A stretch of 64,000 bases of DNA, taken from contig JAILOG010000002.1 in NCBI GenBank assembly GCA_024690965.1, forward strand, positions 87,081 through 151,080, in the 5' to 3' direction. The notes below the pieces were generated by a model, which was given only the letters and a program-made list of their open reading frames with translations, did not search any database and was not told the origin of the DNA. The DNA is from Clostridiales bacterium. GTDB lineage: Bacteria > Bacillota > Clostridia > Oscillospirales > Acutalibacteraceae. A program made the translations under genes and the position numbers. Of the stretch, positions 34,101 to 42,093 are shown piece by piece; position 1 is the stretch's first letter, and every line of letters starts with the position of its first letter.

Positions 34101-35258
34101 ATGAAACTTAAATCTTCTTGGATAGTTTTTATTCCCGCTTTTTTGATAGTTATGGGTATACAGCTTTTTCAGTCTGTGTCTCAAACGGGATTTTTTGAGA
34201 CCTCGATTGCCGCGCTTTTTGTGGTGGGGCTGATGCTGTTGGGAGTAACAATAATTGTTTGTGCGGATAAATTTGCCGTAAGGGATTACATGCCCAGAAA
34301 GAATGCTTTTTCCGGAGTAATGCTGTGTTTGTCGGCTGTGTTTGCGGCGTTTTACGGTGTAACGGGGTTGCCCTCGGCAGTAGAGGGTGATATAGACATA
34401 TTGGGCGTTGCCCTTTCGGTTGCGGCAATGCTTTCGGCTGTTGTATTTATTCTGCTGGGAATAAATACGCTTACGGGCAATTTTACCATAACCGCGGCAC
34501 CCGTAATGGCGCTTGCTCCTGTTTTAATGTTCGTTTTAGAGCTTGTTAAAAGGTTTGTAATGTATACAAAAGAGGCTGTCGCGTCGGCGGAGATGTACGA
34601 TATACTTTACGTTGCGTTTATGCTTGTATTCTTCTTCTATTGCGCAAGCATATACGCAGGTATTCCCACAAAATATGCGGTAAAATGCTGCTTTATTTTC
34701 GGTATGCCTGCTGTTACACTCACGTTTGTTTGGTGTATCAAAGAGTTTTTCCCTGTCATAAACGGTACAGTGGCTTTTGGGTTTAACAATATGCTGCCTG
34801 AGTTTACGGGCTTGTCTGTGTCTTTGTTTGCGATATCATTCTTACTTGAAATGACCTTGAATTCCAGGCTTTCAAAGGGGTATATTGATGAAACAGATAC
34901 AGATGATTATGATTTTTCCGAGGAAGAAGAGTATTTCGGAGCAATAAAGCATCGCCGGACGTCATCGAAGCCGTCTTATGAGGGAATGGTGAGCTACGCC
35001 ACAAACAAACAGGCACAATCTCAGGAAAATGCCGATTTAAATAGCGCAGAGCATTTGAGTGATAACGCCGAAAAAGATCAGGAAAACAAATTTGTTGCAG
35101 ACGTTAAGCCTGAAGTTGAACAGCAACCCGAAGAAGACGGTTATGTTCCCGCGTCTCAGCAGTCATCATCTGACGATGCTTTCGGAAACGATGAAGATTT
35201 GAGCTGGATAGATAAGCTCATAAAAGATATAGAAGAAGAGCAGAAGAACAATAATTGA
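34101..35258 (+). CDS. polytopic membrane protein with acidic C-terminal tail, unknown function
   Basis: Not recognised. 385 residues: about seven hydrophobic helices in residues 7-260 (for example 'LFVVGLMLLGVTIIVCA', 'ALSVAAMLSAVVFILLGI', 'VAFMLVFFFYCASIYAG'), then a cytosolic tail of about 120 residues rich in Glu, Asp, Gln and Ser with no fold signature. It is upstream of the LRR-dockerin gene, whose start lies 44 nt after its stop, so the two probably share a transcript. Function cannot be inferred. Confidence 0.7.
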   Translation: MKLKSSWIVFIPAFLIVMGIQLFQSVSQTGFFETSIAALFVVGLMLLGVTIIVCADKFAVRDYMPRKNAFSGVMLCLSAVFAAFYGVTGLPSAVEGDIDILGVALSVAAMLSAVVFILLGINTLTGNFTITAAPVMALAPVLMFVLELVKRFVMYTKEAVASAEMYDILYVAFMLVFFFYCASIYAGIPTKYAVKCCFIFGMPAVTLTFVWCIKEFFPVINGTVAFGFNNMLPEFTGLSVSLFAISFLLEMTLNSRLSKGYIDETDTDDYDFSEEEEYFGAIKHRRTSSKPSYEGMVSYATNKQAQSQENADLNSAEHLSDNAEKDQENKFVADVKPEVEQQPEEDGYVPASQQSSSDDAFGNDEDLSWIDKLIKDIEEEQKNNN

Positions 35259-35302
35259 TTAATTTAAAACCGAAACAAAAACAGAGAAAGGGGCAGAATA
35301 TT

Positions 35303-36517
35303 ATGAGAAAAGTAATAAAGCTTGTTTGTATGATAATTGTATTCAGTATGATCTTTTTGTCGTTCGCTGTTTCTGCCTCGGCAGATGAAGACGAATTTGT
35401 TATAAACAACGGAGTTTTGATAAGATATAACGGCAGCGCCGCCGATGTTACCATACCGCAGGGCGTGTTTGAGATAGCGCAAGGCGCGTTTGAAAACAAT
35501 GCTGACATTGAGAGCCTAAACCTGTCCGATAAAGTTGTTTTTATAGGGGAGCGTGCTTTTTTCGGATGCCAAAACCTTTGGCTTGTAAACGGTACCGCTA
35601 ACGTTGCCAAAATAGGCGCGCAGGCGTTTGAGAATACAAAGTGGTTTGATAATATAACAACAGATATAAAAATGATAAACAATGTTGTTGTCGGCTGCCA
35701 AAGCGGACTCAAAGAATTGGAAATACCCGATTACGCGCTTTCGGTCGCGCCCAAGGCGTTTTATAATAACACAAAGATAACAAAAGTTATTTGCGGAAGC
35801 GATATGCAGGAGATAGGAAATTACGCCTTTTACGGTTGCAGTAATCTGTCTGAGGCAGTGCTTGGGGAAAGGATAAACTATATAGGAAACAACGCTTTCA
35901 AAGGCACAAAGTGGTTTGAGAATAATAATGACGAATTTGTTGTCATAAACGGGATACTCATAAAGCACTCGGCGGGGGCTTCCAATGTTACTTTGCCCGG
36001 TAATATAAGACAAATAGCCGGCGGAACCTTTTATGAAGATAAAGAGCTTAAGAGTATTAATTTGCCTGACAAACTGTATTATATAGGAGATAACGCGTTT
36101 GCTTACAGTGCGCTAAAAGACATCAACCTTTCGGAAAGCAGCGTTACTTATATAGGAAAAGGCGCGTTTGAGGGCTGTACGGGCTTAACGCAAATAGACC
36201 TTGACAAAAGGATAAATTATATCGGAGAAAATGCCTTTGAAGGCTGTAATAATTTAACGGTAAATGTTGACCCTGAGTCTTATGCATACGTTTATGTTAC
36301 CGAAAACGGTTTAAACCATTCTCTTGTGGGGGTTTTGGGAGATTTGGACGGCGACGGAGCCGTAACTATGATGGATGTTGTAACATTGCAGAAATACATA
36401 GCAAAGCTTATACCGCTTACAATTGAGGCAACTCGTCTTGCGGATATCGACCAAAGTGCAGAGATAACAATGCAGGATGTTACATATATGCAAAAAAGGA
36501 TCGCAGGATTGATATAA
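35303..36517 (+). CDS. secreted BspA-type leucine-rich-repeat protein with C-terminal dockerin
   Basis: 404 residues from the ATG at 35303 (AAAGGGG upstream). A signal peptide ends near residue 28 (VSASA), about nine BspA-like repeats of the 'IGxxAFxxCxNLxxVxLxxxIxxIG' style span 35-335, and a dockerin occupies 346-404 (DLDGDGAVTMMDVVTLQKYIAKL and DIDQSAEITMQDVTYMQKRIAGL). LRR domains of this type bind proteins or host surfaces; the dockerin would mount it on a cohesin. Two repeats share 'FxGTKWFENN...INGILIK', showing internal duplication. It is 38 nt upstream of thrS. Confidence 0.9.
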   Translation: MRKVIKLVCMIIVFSMIFLSFAVSASADEDEFVINNGVLIRYNGSAADVTIPQGVFEIAQGAFENNADIESLNLSDKVVFIGERAFFGCQNLWLVNGTANVAKIGAQAFENTKWFDNITTDIKMINNVVVGCQSGLKELEIPDYALSVAPKAFYNNTKITKVICGSDMQEIGNYAFYGCSNLSEAVLGERINYIGNNAFKGTKWFENNNDEFVVINGILIKHSAGASNVTLPGNIRQIAGGTFYEDKELKSINLPDKLYYIGDNAFAYSALKDINLSESSVTYIGKGAFEGCTGLTQIDLDKRINYIGENAFEGCNNLTVNVDPESYAYVYVTENGLNHSLVGVLGDLDGDGAVTMMDVVTLQKYIAKLIPLTIEATRLADIDQSAEITMQDVTYMQKRIAGLI

Positions 36518-36555
36518 ATTAATTTACCCTTGTAAAGAAAGAAGGAAAATAAACA

Positions 36556-38499
36556 ATGGTCAAAGTAGAATTGAAAAACGGGATAATAAAAGAATATGAA
36601 AGCGGAACAACGGCGGCAGAGATCGCCGCTTCTTTGGGCGGAGGGATCTCAAAAGCTGCGTGTGCCGCAAAGATCAACGATACAGTGTGCGATTTGAGAA
36701 CACCCATAACAGCCGATTGCAAGCTGGAGATACTGACGTTTGATGACGAAAACGGAAAACACGCATTTTGGCATACCGCGTCTCACGTTCTTGCGCAGGC
36801 TGTAAAGAGGCTTTATCCCGAAGCAAAATTTGCAATAGGACCTGCTATTGAAAGCGGATTTTATTATGACTTTGATGTAAAAGAGGCTTTCTCGCCGGAA
36901 GACCTTGAGAAAATAGAGCAGGAAATGAAAAATATCGTTAAAAGCGGTATAGAGCTTGAAAAATTTGAGCTTGAACCCCAAAAGGCAATAGAAATGCTCG
37001 AAGAAATGGGCGAGCCTTATAAGGTAGAGCTTGCGCGCGAGCACGCGGACAAGGGTGAGCCTATAAGCTTTTATAAGCAAGCGGAGTTTACGGACCTTTG
37101 CGCAGGACCCCATCTTATGAATGTGTCTGCGTTAAAGGCGATTAAGCTTACAAACTGTACAGGCGCATATTGGCGCGGCGACGCTAAAAATGCCCAGCTT
37201 TGCAGAGTTTACGGCGTAGCTTTTCCTAAGGCTTCTCAGCTTACGGAGCATCTTGAAAGACTTGAAGAAGCTAAAAAGCGCGACCACAACAAACTCGGCA
37301 GAGAACTTGAATTGTTTACAACGTCTGATCTTATCGGCCAGGGACTTCCTATTTTGCTTCCCAAGGGCGCAAGAATTATTCAGCTTTTGCAAAGATTTGT
37401 TGAGGACGAGGAGCAAAAGCGAGGTTGGCTACTCACAAAAACCCCTTATATGGCAAAAAGCGATCTGTATAAACTGAGCGGCCACTGGGACCATTATCAA
37501 GACGGTATGTTTGTAATGGGCAGCGAGGAGGACGGAAAAGAGTGCTTTGCTCTCAGACCGATGACGTGTCCTTTCCAGTATCAGGCGTATTTGAACCGCG
37601 GACGTTCATACAGAGATTTGCCCTTGAGATATAACGAAACTTCTACTCTTTTCCGTAACGAGGCAAGCGGCGAGATGCACGGACTTATACGTGTGCGCCA
37701 GTTTACAATATCGGAGGGACATTTAATGTGTACTCCAGAACAACTTGAGGGAGAGTTTAAAAGCTGCCTTGAGCTTGCAATATATATGCTTAAGACTTTG
37801 GGTTTATATGAGGACGTATCTTACAGATTCTCTCAATGGGATCCCGAAGACCGCGAAAAGTATATAGGCACAAAAGAGCAGTGGGATGAATCTCAGGGAA
37901 TGATGAAGAAGATTCTTGATCATCTTGAGATACCCTATAAAGTTGGAATTGGTGAAGCTGCTTTTTACGGGCCAAAACTTGATATACAAATCAAAAACGT
38001 ATTCGGCAAAGAGGATACGCTTATTACAATACAAATTGACCAGATGCTTGCCGAAAAATTCGGTATGGAATATGTGGACAAGGACGGCGTAAAGAAAAAT
38101 CCCTGTATCATACACCGTACATCTATAGGATGCTATGAGAGAACACTTGCGTTGCTTATAGAAAAATATGCCGGAGCATTTCCCGTTTGGCTGGCTCCCG
38201 TTCAGGTTAAGCTGTTGCCGATAGCGGACAGACACTACGATTATATGCTAAAAGTAAAAGAAAAGCTTGATTCTCTGGGGCTCAGATGCGAAATAGACGG
38301 CAGAAGTGAAAAAATAGGCTATAAGATAAGAGAAGCTCAGCTTGAAAAGGTACCTTATATGATCCTCGCCGGCGATAAAGATATAGAGAACAATGTTATT
38401 TCGGTACGCGCCAGAAAAGACGGTGACATAGGCTCTATGACGGTAGAGGAATTCGCCGACAAAATAATGAGCGAGGTAATAAGCAAAAAGCGTGATTGA
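36556..38499 (+). CDS. thrS: threonyl-tRNA synthetase
   Basis: A 647-residue class II synthetase of full length: TGS domain (1-60), the editing domain with 'HTASHVLAQAVKRLYP' and the 'CAGPHL' Cys/His editing site, the catalytic core with 'LRPMTCPFQYQ' (zinc Cys), 'RNEASGEMHGLIRVRQFTI' (motif 2) and 'IHRTSIGCYERTLALLIE' (motif 3), and the anticodon domain 'PVWLAPVQVKLLPI'. It charges tRNA-Thr and hydrolyses Ser-tRNA-Thr. The 38-nt gap to the preceding gene leaves no room for the T-box leader usual for thrS in Firmicutes. Confidence 0.98.
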   Translation: MVKVELKNGIIKEYESGTTAAEIAASLGGGISKAACAAKINDTVCDLRTPITADCKLEILTFDDENGKHAFWHTASHVLAQAVKRLYPEAKFAIGPAIESGFYYDFDVKEAFSPEDLEKIEQEMKNIVKSGIELEKFELEPQKAIEMLEEMGEPYKVELAREHADKGEPISFYKQAEFTDLCAGPHLMNVSALKAIKLTNCTGAYWRGDAKNAQLCRVYGVAFPKASQLTEHLERLEEAKKRDHNKLGRELELFTTSDLIGQGLPILLPKGARIIQLLQRFVEDEEQKRGWLLTKTPYMAKSDLYKLSGHWDHYQDGMFVMGSEEDGKECFALRPMTCPFQYQAYLNRGRSYRDLPLRYNETSTLFRNEASGEMHGLIRVRQFTISEGHLMCTPEQLEGEFKSCLELAIYMLKTLGLYEDVSYRFSQWDPEDREKYIGTKEQWDESQGMMKKILDHLEIPYKVGIGEAAFYGPKLDIQIKNVFGKEDTLITIQIDQMLAEKFGMEYVDKDGVKKNPCIIHRTSIGCYERTLALLIEKYAGAFPVWLAPVQVKLLPIADRHYDYMLKVKEKLDSLGLRCEIDGRSEKIGYKIREAQLEKVPYMILAGDKDIENNVISVRARKDGDIGSMTVEEFADKIMSEVISKKRD

Positions 38500-38554
38500 T
38501 TACGCGCAATGAAGTGTAATATTATTGCCAATTATGAAAGGAACCGTGTACAGT

Positions 38555-39412
38555 ATGTCGAAAATATTAATAACATCTGACAGCACCTGCGATTTAGAAC
38601 CCGAGGTAAGAGAAAAATATAACATAATAACACTCCCTCTCCATGTAAATTACGATAAGTCGAGCCATCTTGACAATGTTGACATAACCCCGGACGATAT
38701 ATACAAAAAATTTGCCGAAACAGGCGAATTGCCTAAAACCGCCGCTACAAGCGTCGGCGAATACAAAGATTTTTTTGAAAAATATATAGACGACGGGTAT
38801 GAGATTATACATGTTAATTTGGGCTCCGGGCTTTCCGCCTGTTATCAAAATGTGTGTATATTAAGTAAAGAATTGCCTCAAATACATCCTGTAGACAGCC
38901 GTAACCTTTCAACAGGCACGGGCATGATTGCGATATTAGCCTCGCAGCTTGCGTCGGAAGGCAAAACCGTTGAAGAGATTTTACCTGTAATTGAAGACTA
39001 TGGCAAAAGAATACACGGCAGCTTCATACTTGATAAGCTCAATTTTTTGGCAGCAGGCGGCAGATGTTCATCACTTGTTGCATTGGGGGCAAATCTGCTT
39101 AATCTTAAGCCCTGCATAGAAATTTCGTATGAAGAGTGCGGCAAAATGACGGTAGGCAAAAAGTATCGCGGAAAATACGAAGAATCCATGAAGCAGTATA
39201 TTGACTATAAGCTTTCGCTTTTTGAGGGGATCATTCCCGATAAGGTGTATTTTACCCATGCGGGTATTGATAAAGATATAGTTGAGAATATTGAGCAATT
39301 TTTGAGGGATAAAAATATGTTCTCGGAAGTTATAACCTCAAGGGCAAGCTGTACCATTTCTTCACACTGCGGACCGAACACAGGCGGAATATTTTTTGTT
39401 ACAGAAAAATAA
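38555..39412 (+). CDS. DegV family fatty-acid-binding protein
   Basis: About 285 residues. The lipid-headgroup site 'ITSDSTCDLEPE' is at the N-terminus, 'LPLHVNYD' and 'TSQ'-like 'KTAATSVGEYKDFF' follow, and 'GSGLSACYQN' and 'DSRNLSTGTGMI' complete the first domain. A typical C-terminal domain is present. FakB-type members present fatty acids to the kinase FakA. A FakA gene is not in the window. The ATG at 38555 follows AAAGGAA; a longer frame is possible. Confidence 0.88.
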   Translation: MSKILITSDSTCDLEPEVREKYNIITLPLHVNYDKSSHLDNVDITPDDIYKKFAETGELPKTAATSVGEYKDFFEKYIDDGYEIIHVNLGSGLSACYQNVCILSKELPQIHPVDSRNLSTGTGMIAILASQLASEGKTVEEILPVIEDYGKRIHGSFILDKLNFLAAGGRCSSLVALGANLLNLKPCIEISYEECGKMTVGKKYRGKYEESMKQYIDYKLSLFEGIIPDKVYFTHAGIDKDIVENIEQFLRDKNMFSEVITSRASCTISSHCGPNTGGIFFVTEK

Positions 39413-39436
39413 TATTATATACCAAAGGACGGTAAT

Positions 39437-39757
39437 ATGAGCTATATAGGTGAGTGGATAATTGCAGGAAGCTACGACAATGAGAAAATAATAGATTTTA
39501 AAGAGCAAATGAAGAAAGAGTTGCCGTCTTTCAGCTATGAAGAAATGATGAAAAGCGACAGTGATTTAAACCAAACCTTGCTGATAAAAGATGACGGCTC
39601 TGTTTTTCTCGACACAAAAGGAGATTCCGATGGTGTGATAACAGGAACTCTTAAGGATGGTATAATAGAATTTGACAATGAACAAATTCCCGTAAAAACA
39701 GAGGAAAATTATCTTATTTTCTGTATAGACGGCGGTTTTGTATTCAAGCGAAAATAA
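39437..39757 (+). CDS. small protein of unknown function
   Basis: 106 residues with AAAGGACGG before the ATG, 24 nt after the DegV gene. No signal peptide or membrane helix. It opens 'MSYIGEWIIAGSYDNEKIIDF' and ends with alternating strands ('GVITGTLKDGIIEFDNEQI', 'YLIFCIDGGFVFKRK'), which suggests a small beta-barrel of lipocalin style. That is a shape guess only. No family recognised. Confidence 0.7.
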   Translation: MSYIGEWIIAGSYDNEKIIDFKEQMKKELPSFSYEEMMKSDSDLNQTLLIKDDGSVFLDTKGDSDGVITGTLKDGIIEFDNEQIPVKTEENYLIFCIDGGFVFKRK

Positions 39758-39839
39758 CGGAATACATACAGCCTAAATCTGTGAGTATGTTCTTTTCTGA
39801 GAAATCAATTAATAAAATATAAAAATTTTTAAAAACTTA

Positions 39840-39867
39840 TTGACTTGACAATAATTTGTGGTATAAT
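39840..39867 (+). promoter_or_regulatory. strong sigma-A promoter of the small peptide gene
   Basis: TTGACT (39840-39845), 16-nt spacer, TATAAT (39862-39867), giving a leader of about 30 nt. Confidence 0.8.
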
Positions 39868-39903
39868 CTAGGTAGTAATTTTATGTAAAGTGAGATGATG
39901 GAT

Positions 39904-40104
39904 ATGAAAAAGCGAAGCAAATATATTAAGCCTCAGCTTGATTCTGTCATTTTATCTAAATACAACGTTCTTATGACATCTAAGGATAACTTCGTTGATC
40001 CGTGGGACGATTGGGGCGGTCTCCTAAATAATATGAACGGTACTCTCGGTGCGCAAAATAACCATGGAGATTTCGACGGCGAGGATTACTGGGGTGTAGA
40101 TTAA
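39904..40104 (+). CDS. 66-aa acidic peptide in its own transcription unit
   Basis: Probable start ATG at 39904 (AAAGTGAG 9 nt upstream); ATGs at 39895 and 39898 are alternatives. A basic N-terminal stretch (KKRSKYIKPQLDSVILSKY) is followed by 'VLMTSKD' and an Asp/Trp/Gly/Asn-rich tail (VDPWDDWGGLLNN...DGEDYWGVD). The two-part leader/core look and the strong private promoter and terminator resemble abundant small proteins of gut Clostridia with a 'YxKPxL' start, and superficially a RiPP precursor. No modifying enzyme is adjacent, so a natural-product role is unsupported. Confidence 0.75.
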   Translation: MKKRSKYIKPQLDSVILSKYNVLMTSKDNFVDPWDDWGGLLNNMNGTLGAQNNHGDFDGEDYWGVD

Positions 40105-40127
40105 AATTTCATTAAATAAAAATTTTT

Positions 40128-40177
40128 GCCCGGGACGTGTTTTTCACACTGTCCCGGGCATTTTTGCGTTTTTTTAA
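40128..40177. terminator. strong terminator between the small peptide gene and the Na/Pi cotransporter
   Basis: The GC-rich stem GCCCGGGAC / GTCCCGGGC with extended pairing (40128-40159) and the tail ATTTTTGCGTTTTTTT. The minus strand has a weaker AAAAATTTTTA tail, so it may serve both convergent genes. Confidence 0.9.
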
Positions 40178-40186
40178 TTGTTAAGA

Positions 40187-41929
40187 TTACTTGGCAACGG
40201 CAAGCGCATATTTTTCGCTGAACATATCAAAGTTTTTATTAAACTCGTTATAATCGCCGTCGCGAACTTTTCTGAGGTATTCGTGAATGTCCATATTGTC
40301 GTGAGCCATTTCAAGCATACAGCCTGCGATATTTGAGCAATGATCGGAAATACGCTCAAGGTTTGTAAGCAAATCTGTCAGTATGAATCCCATTTCTATT
40401 GTACATTCGCCTTGCCTCAGCCTTACTACGTGCTGCTTTTTAAGCTCGTCCTTTAAGTGATCTATGACCTGCTCCAGCGGTTCAACCATTGCGGCGCTTT
40501 GCAAATTATTATTAACGAAGCTGTCAAATGAAAGATCGAGTATTTCGCTTACTGCGGAAATCAATACTCTCAGCTCTTTTTTTGCCTGATCTGAGAAAGA
40601 AAGCTTTTTATCATTCATTTCTTCAAAGGACTCTATAATGTTTACCGAGTGGTCCGAAAGCCTTTCCAGATCTCCTATCATATGCAAAATTTTTGTTGCT
40701 TCGTTGCTGTCTTTTTCTGTCATATCGTGAGAAGACAGTTTTACAAGATAGCTTCCGAGTTTATCTTCATATATATCTACTTTATCCTCGTTTTCACGTA
40801 TCAGCTCTGCGTCCTTTTGATTAAATTCGTCAAGGAATTTAAAGGATAAATGCAAAGAATCAATTGAAAGAGACGCCATGTTATTGGCAACGTCGCGGCA
40901 TCTTGCAATAGCTACCGAGGGAGAGTTAAAGAAACGCTCGTCCAAAAGCTCTACCTCTTTGTTGTTTGTGTCTTTTATTATTCTTTCGGAGAGTTTTACT
41001 ATTTTATTATTAAACGGAAGCAGAACAAGCATTGCAATCAGCTTGTAAACCGTGTTAACAACAGCTATTCCGAAAGGTGAAGCAGCGTCATTAATAAAGG
41101 TGAATTTAAAAATAAGATTCGCGACATACCAGCAGGGCAAAAGTATGAGCATGCCGAGTACGTTTAACAGAACGTGTATTGCGGCTGCGCGTTTCGCGTT
41201 TTTGGTAGCGCCGATAGAAGAGATCACGGCACTTATACACGTGCCTATATTTTGTCCCATTATTATGGGTATTGCCGCCAAATATGTTATTTGTCCTGTT
41301 GTGGACAGCGCCTGCAAAATACCTATTGAGGCTCCCGATGATTGTATTACCGCGGTGAAAACAATTCCGACAACAACGCCTAATATAGGGTTTGTAAAAG
41401 CGGTAAGAATATTGGTAAAGTTTTCGTTGTCTCTCAGACCGTCCACGGAGCCACTCATAAGTTCCATACCGAACATAAGAACAGCGAATCCGAGCAAAAT
41501 GGAGCCTATATCTTTTTTCTTTTGGCTTTTTAAGAACGTGTACATTATAATTCCGATAAAGGCAAGTATCGGCGTAAATGTTGAAGGCTTAAATATGGAT
41601 AAAATTCCCTCTCCCTGAATACCTGTGAGAGATAACAGCCAAGAGGTGGAGGTACTGCCCAAATTGGCTCCTACTATTATGTTTATGCACTGCGAAAGTG
41701 TCATTATTCCCGAGTTTACAAAGCCGACGACCATAACAGTTGTTGCAGATGATGATTGAACAATTACGGTTACAACAAGACCCAACAAAAACGCTTTTAT
41801 GGGGTTAGATGTCATATTGGCGAGAATCGCCTTTAATTTATTGCCGGCACGTTTTTCAAGTCCGTTGCTCATTACGGACATACCAAACAGAAACATGGCA
41901 AGTCCGCCTATAAGTGAAAGCACATCCAT
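40187..41929 (-). CDS. Na/Pi cotransporter family protein with PhoU domain
   Basis: 580 residues. Two PF02690-type membrane repeats carry the 'QSSSATTVMVVGFVNSG' (near residue 58) and 'QSSGASIGILQALSTTG' (near 200) signatures of NptA transporters, with 'GANLGST' and 'GQNIGTC' downstream of each. A cytosolic helical PhoU-like domain occupies about 340-560 ('HMIGDLERLSDHSVNI', 'LTNLERISDHCSNIAG'). It imports phosphate with Na+; the PhoU part probably gates or senses. The ATG at 41929 has GGAGG 8 nt upstream; a longer frame to 41944 is less likely. Confidence 0.93.
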   Translation of the reverse strand: MDVLSLIGGLAMFLFGMSVMSNGLEKRAGNKLKAILANMTSNPIKAFLLGLVVTVIVQSSSATTVMVVGFVNSGIMTLSQCINIIVGANLGSTSTSWLLSLTGIQGEGILSIFKPSTFTPILAFIGIIMYTFLKSQKKKDIGSILLGFAVLMFGMELMSGSVDGLRDNENFTNILTAFTNPILGVVVGIVFTAVIQSSGASIGILQALSTTGQITYLAAIPIIMGQNIGTCISAVISSIGATKNAKRAAAIHVLLNVLGMLILLPCWYVANLIFKFTFINDAASPFGIAVVNTVYKLIAMLVLLPFNNKIVKLSERIIKDTNNKEVELLDERFFNSPSVAIARCRDVANNMASLSIDSLHLSFKFLDEFNQKDAELIRENEDKVDIYEDKLGSYLVKLSSHDMTEKDSNEATKILHMIGDLERLSDHSVNIIESFEEMNDKKLSFSDQAKKELRVLISAVSEILDLSFDSFVNNNLQSAAMVEPLEQVIDHLKDELKKQHVVRLRQGECTIEMGFILTDLLTNLERISDHCSNIAGCMLEMAHDNMDIHEYLRKVRDGDYNEFNKNFDMFSEKYALAVAK

Positions 41930-41952
41930 AAATTCTACCTCCATTCTCCGAT

Positions 41953-41981
41953 ATTTTAACGCAAAAAAATCAAATAATCAA
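41953..41981 (-). promoter_or_regulatory. promoter of the Na/Pi cotransporter
   Basis: On the minus strand TTGATT (41976-41981), 17-nt spacer, TAAAAT (41953-41958), 25-30 bp upstream of the ATG. Confidence 0.5.
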
Positions 41982-42029
41982 CAGTAAATTGCAAAATAAA
42001 TGCTATTATGTGATTTCACCTAAAAAACA

Positions 42030-42058
42030 TTGTAATACAACGAAAAAAATGTTAGAAT
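42030..42058 (+). promoter_or_regulatory. promoter of the papain-like protease gene
   Basis: TTGTAA (42030-42035), 17-nt spacer, TAGAAT (42053-42058), divergent from the cotransporter promoter. Confidence 0.5.
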
Positions 42059-42093
42059 ATTAAACGAAATATGAAGTGTTTCGGAGGCAAATT

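Noticed and set aside
36518..36555. T-box leader for thrS
   Set aside because: Only 38 nt are available and no specifier stem or T-box sequence is present.
39904..40104. RiPP precursor peptide
   Set aside because: The two-part composition is suggestive, but no modifying enzyme, protease or transporter is near and there is no recognised leader motif. Kept as an unknown small protein.
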